From positions 150,734 through 214,733 of the IMG/VR virus record IMGVR_UViG_3300000553_000004: DNA of 64,000 bases. The stretch is one strand, 5' to 3'. The notes beneath the pieces were generated by a model. That model was not told the origin of the DNA, searched no databases, and worked only from the letters and a program-made list of their open reading frames with translations. Of the stretch, positions 54,733-62,361 are shown piece by piece. Position 1 is the first letter of the stretch, and each line of letters opens with the position of its first letter. Position numbers and translations under genes: made by a program. This DNA is from a virus.

Positions 54733-55335
54733 TGTGTTTCGCATTTTATTTACAAATTGTAGAACTTCTTCTTTTGAATAATCATGTTTCGCAAAGTTTA
54801 TTCCTTGACAAACAAACTCTGCATTTCCTTTGATATATCCTTTTGATGAATCAATTCTATCTAAACTTGCCTTTTCTATTGAACGACATTTTCTAAAACT
54901 TAATTTGCTTTCTGGAAGTATCATTTTAATACCAGTATAAGGACATTTGCCGTTTTGAAATTCCCACAATTCTTTTAGAAAGTCTATATCTATATTAGAT
55001 TCCCACGAACCTCGATTCTTACTTTTATCTACAAAATATCCAAATGGAGATTTTCCTGTTTTATGTATATCATAACAAGATTTATTACAATAATGAATTC
55101 CTTTATTTTCTCTATGACGTGATGTGTATTTTCCACGTTTCATTTCAAATTCTTTACCGCATCCATTACATTTCACCTTTATCATTGTGATTGGTCTAAA
55201 ATAATTTAATTTACAAGTTCCACTACAAAAATGTCGTCCATTTCTCTCTTTTAGAGTATTTAAAAATACTTTACGAGATTTTTCAAATTGCTTATTACAT
55301 ACCATACAATTAACACTTATTATTTGATTTTTCAT
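54727..55335 (-). CDS. HNH homing endonuclease
   Basis: 202 aa paralogue of the 50976 gene: zinc pairs CMVCNKQF and CSGTCKLN, then CPYTGIKMIL, KASLDRIDSSKGYIKGNAEF. It overlaps the end of the convergent zincin gene by 6 nt and is itself overlapped at its start by a conserved basic ORF. Confidence 0.85.
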   Translation of the reverse strand: MKNQIISVNCMVCNKQFEKSRKVFLNTLKERNGRHFCSGTCKLNYFRPITMIKVKCNGCGKEFEMKRGKYTSRHRENKGIHYCNKSCYDIHKTGKSPFGYFVDKSKNRGSWESNIDIDFLKELWEFQNGKCPYTGIKMILPESKLSFRKCRSIEKASLDRIDSSKGYIKGNAEFVCQGINFAKHDYSKEEVLQFVNKMRNTS

Positions 55336-55456
55336 AATAATTTTTTAAATTTTTCTTTCTTATTTGTTTTTTATTTCGTCGGTAATACCGCATTGATTTT
55401 TTGCAATTCGCTTGACGTTTTTCTTCTTCTGTGTTATATTTTTTATGTCTTCCCAT
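55310..55456 (-). CDS. basic small ORF overlapping HNH start, 48 aa
   Basis: MGRHKKYNTEEEKRQANCKK, then RYYRRNKKQIRKKN, ending 26 nt inside the HNH gene. Same family as the frames at 19073, 40496 and 59407. CTATTTAT lies 5 nt before its ATG, so this ORF, not the HNH gene, is the first translated from that site. Confidence 0.55.
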   Translation of the reverse strand: MGRHKKYNTEEEKRQANCKKSMRYYRRNKKQIRKKNLKNYYEKSNNKC

Positions 55457-55513
55457 ATACAATAAATAGTGAAATGGAAAGAAAAAGTAATAAAAAAGTA
55501 ATAAAATAATTTT

Positions 55514-56380
55514 ATGTTAGGTGCTATTATCGGCGATATAGTAGGCTCTCCGTATGAAGGGTCTTCTTTAAATTGGGTGGATGATAAATCATTCCCTCTA
55601 TTTGCAAATGAACTTTCGAGATTCACAGACGACACAATCTTGACCTGCGCTACCGCAGACGCATTATTGAAAATCAGTGATAATAGATGTGATGATAACA
55701 CAGAGTCGTTGATGTCAATGGATAAGATATTTGCCGAGAAATACATAGAATGGAATTTAAAATATCCTGGTCGTGGATATGGAAGTGGATTTCAACAGTG
55801 GGTTGATAACGGTGGAATCGACATAAATCCAAGTTATGCAAATGGATGTATGATGCGTTGTAGTCCAATACCGTTATTTTATATAGATTCATATATGGCA
55901 AGATATACGGCATATGATAGTATTAAAATGACACATAATTCTCCTGAATCGCATCGAGGCGTATGTTCAATCGTGTCTGCTATTCATATGGCTTTACAAG
56001 GTTCTACCAAACTTCAAATCAAAGCTTATGTAGAAGAACAATTCGGTCATATGTTAGATTTAACGGTAGAACAATGGAGAGAACATCCTAAGACTTCGAT
56101 TAGGTGTAATCTCTCAGCTCCACAATCATTAGTATGTTTTATGGAATCTACTGATTATGAATCTACCATCAGAAATGCCGTTTATACTAAAGGTGATACT
56201 GATACTACTGCTGCAATTGCCGGTTCTATTGCAGAAGCTTTCTACGGAGTTAAGTCGATTCCACAAGAGATGATTGATGGAGCTAAATCGAGAATGACGC
56301 CTGAGATGATAGAATTGGTAAATAAATATTATTCAATAATTGGGGAACGTAGAGAACAATATAAAGGATTTAAAATATGA
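55514..56380 (+). CDS. ADP-ribosylglycohydrolase (DraG family)
   Basis: 288 aa. GAIIGDIVGSPYE, SRFTDDTILT (metal-binding TDDT), THNSPES and GDTDTTAAIAGSIAEAFYG are the four classical motifs. It removes ADP-ribose from proteins or nucleic acids. Coupled by ATGA to a predicted outer-membrane protein. A second member lies at 59807. Confidence 0.9.
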   Translation: MLGAIIGDIVGSPYEGSSLNWVDDKSFPLFANELSRFTDDTILTCATADALLKISDNRCDDNTESLMSMDKIFAEKYIEWNLKYPGRGYGSGFQQWVDNGGIDINPSYANGCMMRCSPIPLFYIDSYMARYTAYDSIKMTHNSPESHRGVCSIVSAIHMALQGSTKLQIKAYVEEQFGHMLDLTVEQWREHPKTSIRCNLSAPQSLVCFMESTDYESTIRNAVYTKGDTDTTAAIAGSIAEAFYGVKSIPQEMIDGAKSRMTPEMIELVNKYYSIIGERREQYKGFKI

Positions 56381-56913
56381 AATATGTAAAAACATTAACA
56401 TTAATAACATTCACGTCGTTATTAACTGCAACCGCAGCCCCATCAACCAATCTTTTATCATCTACAAAAAGTGATATAGGACTTTGGGCATTTTCATTTA
56501 GTGGCAAAGGCAATTCAACTCTAAACAATACTCATACGAATAACAATTCCACGGTCGGTGTAGAATTTCAAATTGGTTATAATACCAAACTTATTCTTCC
56601 TACGGAAGTCGGAGTTCGTCAGTCAATTGGATATTCAAATTCAAAAGTAGAATCTTGGAATTTATCGACTAAAGTATATTCCGATTGGAATGTTATTAGA
56701 GTTGGTAATCTAGAAACGGATGCCGGAGCAAATTTCGGCGTATCGTATGGAAGTCAAGTTGGTGATTGGAGTATTTCTCCTGAAATTATCGGTAGACTTT
56801 ATTTAAAGAAGGATGTAGATTTATTTTGTAGAATTGAATATCCATACGACCTCACCTATGGTTCCTTTCAGAACAATTTAGCGTATAATTTTGGATTGCG
56901 ATTGCGGTTTTAG
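56377..56913 (+). CDS. predicted outer-membrane beta-barrel protein
   Basis: 178 aa. Signal peptide (res 1-20, TLITFTSLLTATAAPS), then alternating strands (VGVEFQIGYNTKL, VGVRQSIGYSN, ANFGVSYGSQ) and a C-terminal YNFGLRLRF, a good BAM recognition signal with terminal Phe. About eight strands fit the length. A phage-made outer-membrane protein could block superinfection. Stops at TAG. Confidence 0.7.
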   Translation: MKYVKTLTLITFTSLLTATAAPSTNLLSSTKSDIGLWAFSFSGKGNSTLNNTHTNNNSTVGVEFQIGYNTKLILPTEVGVRQSIGYSNSKVESWNLSTKVYSDWNVIRVGNLETDAGANFGVSYGSQVGDWSISPEIIGRLYLKKDVDLFCRIEYPYDLTYGSFQNNLAYNFGLRLRF

Positions 56914-57067
56914 AAGTTCAAAAACGGTTACAATTAAAATTAAATAAGAGTTGACTTTTTCACTAACTCTGATATAGTTATTTACATGAAGAACAAACAA
57001 ACATAGGTTACTACAAACGACGATAACATCGCCTTCGTAATTTCTTTGTCTTCATATCTTCCTTTAT

Positions 57068-57143
57068 ATCCCATTAACTCAGCGGCCAGAGTGATGCTCT
57101 CTAAAAGCTTTCGTCATCGGTTCGAATCCGATATGGGATACCA
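57068..57143 (+). tRNA. suppressor tRNA, anticodon CTA (reads UAG)
   Basis: Canonical 76-nt tRNA: acceptor ATCCCAT/ATGGGAT, A-CCA encoded, D arm ACTC-AGCGGCCA-GAGT, T arm ATCGG-TTCGAAT-CCGAT, 5-nt variable loop. Anticodon stem ATGCT/AGCTT has one T-T mismatch; loop CTCTAAA gives CTA at 57101-57103. It should insert an amino acid at amber codons; the charging identity cannot be read by eye. A gene at 15229 has exactly one in-frame TAG. Confidence 0.8.
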
Positions 57144-57216
57144 ATTTTCTTTACGGTCGAGATATACATTCAGTGTGTTCTTTTGGCTCAAGACCAAACT
57201 CGACCACCATTTTAAC

Positions 57217-57294
57217 GGTCTGATAGCTCAATTGGCAGAGCGCTGGGAGGATAAAACCGACCGGAGGTTAGAGGTTCAAGTCCTTTTCAGACCA
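57217..57294 (+). tRNA. tRNA-like gene with enlarged anticodon loop
   Basis: Acceptor GGTCTGA/TCAGACC-A, D arm GCTC-AATTGGCA-GAGC and T arm AGAGG-TTCAAGT-CCTTT are fine, CCA not encoded. Between D and T arms are 28 nt instead of about 22; the best stem CTGG/CCGG encloses a 14-nt loop containing GATAA. Anticodon uncertain (GAT, Ile, possible). Confidence 0.5.
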
Positions 57295-57361
57295 CTTTTT
57301 AAATATTAATAGAATACGAACTTGACGTTTTCGAATTTTGTGTTATAGTTATTGACAGTAA

Positions 57362-57446
57362 GCGAGTGTGATGTAATTGGCAGCCATCCGAGTCTTAGAA
57401 ATTCGGGGAGAAATCCGTGTAGGTTCAAATCCTATCACTCGTACCA
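57362..57446 (+). tRNA. tRNA-Leu (TAG)
   Basis: Acceptor GCGAGTG/CACTCGT (G1-U72), A-CCA, anticodon arm CGAGT-CTTAGAA-ATTCG with anticodon TAG, long variable arm, T loop TTCAAAT. Promoter TTGACG-16-TATAGT with 12-nt leader. Confidence 0.85.
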
Positions 57447-57452
57447 ATTTAC

Positions 57453-57528
57453 GGGGTCTTAGCTCATCTGGTAGAGCGTCTGATTTGCATTCAGAAGGTG
57501 GCGAGTTCGAGTCTCGCAGGCTCCACCA
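57453..57528 (+). tRNA. tRNA-Ala (TGC)
   Basis: Acceptor GGGGTCT/AGGCTCC carries the G3-U70 alanine identity pair; anticodon arm TCTGA-TTTGCAT-TCAGA, anticodon TGC; T loop TTCGAGT; A-CCA encoded. Confidence 0.9.
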
Positions 57529-57650
57529 AATTTTGGTGATTTAATAAAATCATCTGGTGGAATGGACAGTTTAACTGCTCCCAGTTTGTCGGTGTCGAAT
57601 AACCGACTATTTTCATAGGAAGTTTCAATAAATTCTTCATATTTATACGC

Positions 57651-58055
57651 ATGGAACACATTAAATCAAAACGTCCATTTGTAAAAATCTGCGCATATTG
57701 TCAGGGCATAAATAAACCACAGATGTCGAATTTCTCCACGGGTATAGATTCTAAAGTTAAAGATGAGATGAAACAGGTTGATGCTCAAGTAAAATCCAAA
57801 TCCGATGAATTAACATTTAGTCATGGAATTTGTGAACCACATTTAATACAAACATTACAAGAAATTCCTGGAATGACAAAAGAACGTATTAATTCTATGG
57901 TCAGTAAATTGACTGACTCGGCGCCGTGTTTATTAAATAATGACCAACTCCGACATTCTTACATGCGTGGTATATTTACGCCAGAACAGGTGAAACAGGT
58001 CCAACAATCAAATCAACATTTGACGGAACGATTTAAAAAACTTGCCGGAATCTAA
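57651..58055 (+). CDS. hypothetical zinc-site protein, 134 aa
   Basis: N-terminal KICAYCQGI (CxxC) with a later SHGICEPHL suggests the treble-clef found in bacterial proteins of the ICSYCKK...HGICPEC type. Upstream ATATTTAT-ACGC-ATG. Function unknown. Confidence 0.6.
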   Translation: MEHIKSKRPFVKICAYCQGINKPQMSNFSTGIDSKVKDEMKQVDAQVKSKSDELTFSHGICEPHLIQTLQEIPGMTKERINSMVSKLTDSAPCLLNNDQLRHSYMRGIFTPEQVKQVQQSNQHLTERFKKLAGI

Positions 58056-58076
58056 TCCTGAGTTATAATACAGTCC

Positions 58077-58271
58077 ATGTTCACTAATGAATTGTCAGGA
58101 TTGTTTATCCCACTTATTATATATGGAATAATTGTAGGCATACTTTTATGTGGAGTTGGCGCCGGTGGATGTGTATTAATCCATCATTACAAAATTTCCA
58201 TAGAAGAACGTCAATCCAATGCCGTGATAGTAACAAACGTAGTATACGTTACAAATTCAATTTCAAAATAA
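58077..58271 (+). CDS. small membrane protein, 64 aa
   Basis: Single long hydrophobic helix (LFIPLIIYGIIVGILLCGVGAGGCVLI) then a short polar tail. Unknown. Confidence 0.55.
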   Translation: MFTNELSGLFIPLIIYGIIVGILLCGVGAGGCVLIHHYKISIEERQSNAVIVTNVVYVTNSISK

Positions 58272-58277
58272 TTTAAT

Positions 58278-58574
58278 ATGTCACTAAAAATGGAACAATG
58301 TGTATTTTGTAAATTAACCACGTTAACCCGTGGACATCATATTATCCCAAAATGCAAATCAGGTACAACCATCGTACAGACATGCGAGAGTTGTGAATCA
58401 TTTATTCATTCCACTTGGACGCACAATGAATTAAGAGACGTCTATAATACAGTAGAAAGTATAATTGAAAACGAAAAGTTTGAAAAATTCTTAAAGTGGA
58501 GATGGAAACAGCCTGTGACCACAGTATTCAAATCTACTCTCGGTAAATCCAGAGATAAAAATAAATATCATTGA
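58278..58574 (+). CDS. HNH-like zinc protein, 98 aa
   Basis: CVFCKLTTLTRGHHIIPK and CESCESFIH form an HNH-like beta-beta-alpha zinc fold as in small phage HNH proteins with the RHHIIP motif. Could nick DNA. Family member without an obvious DNA-binding extension. Confidence 0.65.
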   Translation: MSLKMEQCVFCKLTTLTRGHHIIPKCKSGTTIVQTCESCESFIHSTWTHNELRDVYNTVESIIENEKFEKFLKWRWKQPVTTVFKSTLGKSRDKNKYH

Positions 58575-58587
58575 ATATGGACACAAT

Positions 58588-59448
58588 TTAATATATTAAT
58601 TTCCATCCTTTCGTTTGTTTAATTTTATTTTTAATAAGTAACCATACACAACTATGATGTAAATCATATTTTATTCTAAAATCAAAACGAGTTCCTGTAA
58701 ATACTTCGCCTGTATATTGATTTTTAAAAGTATATATAGTTTTGTTATATTGAGAATGATTGTGACCAGAGCATTTATTTTTAATTTTATCTATAACACA
58801 TTGAAGACGTTTCTTTCCTTTCCATATAGATGAGAGACTAGATTTTGTTTGGTTTGAATGATGTTTTCCTAAAAATGGAGGATTGAGTTTATTATTTTTT
58901 ATCAATTGATTTAGATGGGGTATTGAATGAATTCTGCCTTTGTTGCTATTACTTATTTTCTTTTTTATTTCATCGGTCATATCTACTCTATCAGAGATAA
59001 ATGATATATTATAGCATTTACTTCTTTCTGTTTTAGCCATATCCAAATATTTTTGTTCTGTGTCTTTTAGTGTTTTGAAGTTTGCTGTTGTTTGCTCTAT
59101 TATTAGAAAATTAAAATTATTTTTACCGTGTTTATTCCACGAATTTTGAAGATAATTATTTTTGTGGTTGTTTTTATTTAAATGATAAATATGATTACTT
59201 CGTCTTTTATGAAAATTTTTTGTTGAACCAATATAATACTTACCATTAATTTTATTTATTATCTTGTAAATTCCGCTTACCTTTGTGGTATCGTTCGAGA
59301 TTTTCTTTTTTAATTCTTCTTTTGTGTCGGTTATAATACCGCATACGTCTAATTCTCCACTGCTCTCGGATTTCATCTGTGGTTCTATTAAGTTTTTTTC
59401 TCCCCATATAACATTTTCTTTTTTGATTGTTGACATTTCTCCGTTCAT
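58588..59448 (-). CDS. GIY-YIG homing endonuclease
   Basis: 286 aa; VSGIYKIINKINGKYYIGST with YLDMAKTERSKCYN and NUMOD-like segments. Third member of the group with the 19078 and 40501 genes. Start preceded by CTATTTAT-ATCAT. A conserved basic ORF overlaps its 5' third in the other frame. Confidence 0.85.
   Translation of the reverse strand: MNGEMSTIKKENVIWGEKNLIEPQMKSESSGELDVCGIITDTKEELKKKISNDTTKVSGIYKIINKINGKYYIGSTKNFHKRRSNHIYHLNKNNHKNNYLQNSWNKHGKNNFNFLIIEQTTANFKTLKDTEQKYLDMAKTERSKCYNISFISDRVDMTDEIKKKISNSNKGRIHSIPHLNQLIKNNKLNPPFLGKHHSNQTKSSLSSIWKGKKRLQCVIDKIKNKCSGHNHSQYNKTIYTFKNQYTGEVFTGTRFDFRIKYDLHHSCVWLLIKNKIKQTKGWKLIY
59252..59407 (-). CDS. overlapping basic small ORF, 51 aa
   Basis: MGRKKLNRTTDEIREQWRIR, then RYYNRHKRRIKKENLERYHK, ends inside the GIY motif like the frames at 19073 and 40496. 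Conserved layout but lies in the +1-shifted frame of the nuclease. Confidence 0.5.
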   Translation of the reverse strand: MGRKKLNRTTDEIREQWRIRRMRYYNRHKRRIKKENLERYHKGKRNLQDNK

Positions 59449-59504
59449 ATGATATAAATAGAGTTGAAATTATTCAAAGTGACAAAAATCGTGATAAAAT
59501 AAAT

Positions 59505-59810
59505 ATGGAAAAATCTTATTGTTATATACTTCAAACTATAGAAAATACGTTATATTGCGGATGGACGCTTGATTTAGATAGACGAGTTATAGAACACAAT
59601 TCCCCAGATAGTAAAACAAAACATACAAGAATTCGTCAACCAGTAAAATTGGTTTATTTTGAAGAATTTGATACGAGGGCAAAAGCGGCCCAACGAGAAT
59701 GTCAAATAAAACGATTATCAAGAAAACAAAAAATCGAATTAATTAAACTAAAATATCCAGAATTTACTATTCCTAATTTTGTTAAGAAACCACCATTTAT
59801 AAAAATATGA
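59505..59810 (+). CDS. GIY-YIG domain protein (UPF0213/YhbQ-like)
   Basis: ATG 59505 chosen over an upstream start because MEKSYCYILQTIENTLYCGW begins exactly at the domain. 101 aa single-domain nuclease with YCGWTLDLDRRVIEHN and REKR-like core, as in bacterial UPF0213 proteins. Coupled by overlap to the ADP-ribosylglycohydrolase. Confidence 0.8.
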   Translation: MEKSYCYILQTIENTLYCGWTLDLDRRVIEHNSPDSKTKHTRIRQPVKLVYFEEFDTRAKAAQRECQIKRLSRKQKIELIKLKYPEFTIPNFVKKPPFIKI

Positions 59811-60721
59811 CATTACGAGAAAGATATAGAGGCGCCATGTTAGGTTTGGCGGTTGGAGATGCGTTGGGCGTTCCAGCAGAATTTCAAGAACGAGGAACAT
59901 TTCCAAAGATTACTGAAATGATTGGCGGTGGCCCATTTCGTTTAAATCCTGGCGAGTGGACGGATGACACGACTATGGCATTATGTTTGGCAAATAGTTT
60001 GCTTGAAACAAATGAATTCAATGCAAAAGACCAAATGGATAAATACTGGCGATGGGTAGAGGATGGATATATGTCAAGTAATGGTAAAATGTTTGACATT
60101 GGAGATACTACATCAGAAGCACTTTGTAGATACAGAAAAACTGGCAATCCAATGGCAGGCAGCGACGACCCAAAATCTGCTGGTAATGGTTCTATAATGA
60201 GACTGGCACCAATACCACTTTTCTTTAAGGAAGATGACCAAGGATATCTTTTGACGGCAGCAAGATTAAGTTCAAAAACCACACATGGAGCCAAAACCTG
60301 TATTGATTCTTGTGTTTTATTATCTCTAGCAATTTATTTTGCTTTGAGAGAATTTCCTAAAGAACATTTGTTAAATATATTTACAGAACCGCCGCCATAT
60401 ACATCACCGGAGGTAATAGACATAGCAAAGGGTTCTTATAAAACCAAAACCGAAGACCAAATCAAATCAACGGGATACGTCATCCATACTCTTGAGGCGG
60501 CTTTGTGGTGTTTTCATAATACCGATACATTCGAGGATGGTTTGATAAAGGCGGTCAATCTTGGTCATGATTCAGATACCACAGGCGCCGTATATGGTCA
60601 ACTGGCAGGCGCTTATTACGGAGTTCAGGCGATTCCCCAAAGATGGCTTGACAAGATAGTGAAACGTGATATTATAATAACCGTCGCAGATAATCTGTTC
60701 GACAATAGACCATGCAATTAA
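59807..60721 (+). CDS. ADP-ribosylglycohydrolase (DraG family)
   Basis: 304 aa. RGAMLGLAVGDALGVPAEF, GEWTDDTTMAL, GNGSIMRLAPIP, THGAKTC and GHDSDTTGAVYGQLAGAYYG are complete and closer to bacterial enzymes than the 55514 copy, so the two are not recent duplicates. Removes ADP-ribose from macromolecules; may reverse host ADP-ribosylating defences. Confidence 0.9.
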   Translation: MTLRERYRGAMLGLAVGDALGVPAEFQERGTFPKITEMIGGGPFRLNPGEWTDDTTMALCLANSLLETNEFNAKDQMDKYWRWVEDGYMSSNGKMFDIGDTTSEALCRYRKTGNPMAGSDDPKSAGNGSIMRLAPIPLFFKEDDQGYLLTAARLSSKTTHGAKTCIDSCVLLSLAIYFALREFPKEHLLNIFTEPPPYTSPEVIDIAKGSYKTKTEDQIKSTGYVIHTLEAALWCFHNTDTFEDGLIKAVNLGHDSDTTGAVYGQLAGAYYGVQAIPQRWLDKIVKRDIIITVADNLFDNRPCN

Positions 60722-61014
60722 CATTTACACAAACCGAATTTGACAAACTGAGGACGTTCCAAAACCGAATGAATAAGGAATTCGGTGATACGGCGTATGT
60801 TGGAACCAACAACGCTGTTGTATTGGTGGAATACTCTCCACAATTGACGGCCATGCTACGCCCTATGGCGGAAGTAAAACAGTATGATTATGAACTTTTA
60901 CAACTTTCCTGTCAGGATTGTAAAACCAAGAGGATGTATTTGGCGGTTTCCGGTGAAACCACATACGTCTGTGAAGACTGCGTGGTAAGACGGAAGAAAA
61001 AAGGAGCCAATTAA
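60712..61014 (+). CDS. zinc-ribbon protein, 100 aa
   Basis: Overlaps the preceding stop. Helical N-terminus and a C-terminal zinc ribbon CQDC (res 66-69) with CEDC (86-89), ending in basic VVRRKKKGAN. Unknown. Confidence 0.6.
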   Translation: MQLTFTQTEFDKLRTFQNRMNKEFGDTAYVGTNNAVVLVEYSPQLTAMLRPMAEVKQYDYELLQLSCQDCKTKRMYLAVSGETTYVCEDCVVRRKKKGAN

Positions 61015-61073
61015 GAATTGGTTTAAGGTGAAAATAATAGTTCGTTTCGGTTGTATAATACCTATTTATAGGT

Positions 61074-61874
61074 ATGAAAACGACGGAATTATTATGTAAT
61101 AAATGTGGAAAATCGTTTTTGATGATAGTAAAATACTATAATCAAAAAATTAAAAATGGTCAAAAAGAATTTTATTGTAGTAGAAATTGTTTTATTGATA
61201 ATGTAAAAAGAAAACCAATAAAGAAAATTTGTTTATATTGTCATAAAGAATTTGATTCGACGACATTTAAAGACGCTAAAAACTGTTGTTCTAATGTTTG
61301 TTCTTCAAGATATTCTCAATCATTTGTAAATAAAGATAACATTTCAAAATCTATGAAAAGATTTTGGAAAAACAATCCACAATTACATAAAAAAACAATT
61401 CCGGTTTTGTGTATTTTTTGTAAAGCCGAATTTATTCCAAATGGACAAGAAAAGTGTTGTAGTATAGAATGCAGAAAAAACAAAATGAGATTAAATGGGT
61501 TACTTTCTGTCCAAGTTCAAAAAGAAAATAGACGTAGTAAAAATGAAATTTATTTCGCTGAATTGTGTAAAAAACATTTTCAAAACGTAGAATTTAATAT
61601 ACCAAAATTTAATGGGTGGGATTGTGATGTAATTCTCAATGACCAAAAAGTTGCGGTTATGTGGAATGGTAAATGGCACTATGAGAAGATTACAAGAAAA
61701 CATTCGGTCAATCAAGTTCAAAATAGAGACAAGATAAAATTGAATGAAATCATTAAATGTGGATACACTCCATATGTAATAAAAGACCTTGGAAGAGAAG
61801 ATAATGTGTTTGTAGAATCTGAATTTAAAAAGTTTACAAAATTTTTGTTGACAGATTGTAAAAATGGTATATAG
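61074..61874 (+). CDS. zinc-finger plus Vsr/PD-(D/E)XK-like homing endonuclease
   Basis: 266 aa. Three zinc-knuckle pairs (CNKCGK...CSRNC; CLYCHKEF...CSNVCS; CIFCKAEF...CSIEC) precede a nuclease domain WDCDVILNDQKVAVMWNGKWH then YTPYVIKD, the E-x-x-D-x-x-x-W/H pattern of Vsr-like very-short-patch/EDxHD homing enzymes. Preceded by CTATTTAT-AGGT-ATG. Confidence 0.7.
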   Translation: MKTTELLCNKCGKSFLMIVKYYNQKIKNGQKEFYCSRNCFIDNVKRKPIKKICLYCHKEFDSTTFKDAKNCCSNVCSSRYSQSFVNKDNISKSMKRFWKNNPQLHKKTIPVLCIFCKAEFIPNGQEKCCSIECRKNKMRLNGLLSVQVQKENRRSKNEIYFAELCKKHFQNVEFNIPKFNGWDCDVILNDQKVAVMWNGKWHYEKITRKHSVNQVQNRDKIKLNEIIKCGYTPYVIKDLGREDNVFVESEFKKFTKFLLTDCKNGI

Positions 61875-61892
61875 TTATATACAGTTAAGTTT

Positions 61893-61966
61893 GCCTGTGT
61901 CTTCTAATGGTAGGAACGTCGTTTCATAAGCGATTAATATGGGTTCAATTCCCGTCATAGGCACCA
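61893..61966 (+). tRNA. tRNA-Met (CAT)
   Basis: Acceptor GCCTGTG/CATAGGC, A-CCA, anticodon arm GTCGT-TTCATAA-GCGAT with anticodon CAT, T arm ATGGG-TTCAATT-CCCGT. D stem weak. Confidence 0.8.
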
Positions 61967-61968
61967 AC

Positions 61969-62044
61969 GCTCCAGTGGTGAAATTGGATATCACACAAAG
62001 CTACGAACTTTGAATTTTAGGTTCAAATCCTAACCGGAGCACCA
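61969..62044 (+). tRNA. tRNA-Arg (ACG)
   Basis: Anticodon arm CAAAG-CTACGAA-CTTTG (anticodon ACG), D stem GTGA/TCAC, T arm TAGG-TTCAAAT-CCTA, acceptor GCTCCAG/CCGGAGC with one A-C mismatch, A-CCA encoded. Needs host deaminase to make inosine. Confidence 0.8.
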
Positions 62045-62049
62045 ATTTT

Positions 62050-62217
62050 ATGAAAACATCTTTTCAACAAGCGGATGAAATAAAAGATGCAAGAGACAAA
62101 GAGTTTCTTGACCAGTTTGAAAGAATTAGAGATGATAAACGAGAACGTGATAAAAAGACACGTCAATGGTCAAAACAGTTTGAAAAGTATTTTAAAGAAA
62201 ATTTAATTGGCGTATAA
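62050..62217 (+). CDS. small charged protein between tRNAs, 55 aa
   Basis: ATG 62050 to TAA 62215-62217. MKTSFQQADEIKDARDKEFL and basic helix DDKRERDKKTRQW. Its last three codons are also the first bases of the next tRNA gene, so its mRNA end and the tRNA 5' end overlap. Confidence 0.55.
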   Translation: MKTSFQQADEIKDARDKEFLDQFERIRDDKRERDKKTRQWSKQFEKYFKENLIGV

Positions 62218-62282
62218 CTCAATGGATAGAGTATTGGTCTTCGAAACCAAGAATTTCGGTTCAAGTCCGAATATGCCTACCA
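62208..62282 (+). tRNA. tRNA-Arg (TCG)
   Basis: Anticodon arm TTGGT-CTTCGAA-ACCAA, D arm ACTC-AATGGATA-GAGT, acceptor TGGCGTA/TATGCCT with a T-T first pair, A-CCA. Overlaps the 3' end of a small gene. Confidence 0.8.
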
Positions 62283-62288
62283 AATTTT

Positions 62289-62360
62289 GCCTCTGTAGTT
62301 CAATGGTTAGAACGGGAATTTTGTAAATTTCAGATAAGCGTTCGATTCGCTTTTGAGGCT
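62289..62360 (+). tRNA. tRNA-Thr (TGT)
   Basis: D arm GTTC-AATGGTTA-GAAC, anticodon arm GGAAT-TTTGTAA-ATTTC, T arm AAGCG-TTCGATT-CGCTT. The acceptor has weak pairs 6 and 7 and CCA is not encoded (TCGC follows). Confidence 0.75.
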
Positions 62361-62361
62361 C

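Noticed and set aside
57046-57309. Forward 87-aa frame over the first tRNAs
   Set aside because: It runs through two tRNA genes and would be destroyed by their processing.
57459-57659. Reverse frame containing GACETRTRHLLNANQ
   Set aside because: This is the well-known antisense translation of an Ala tRNA gene; the rest covers the gap before the 57651 gene.
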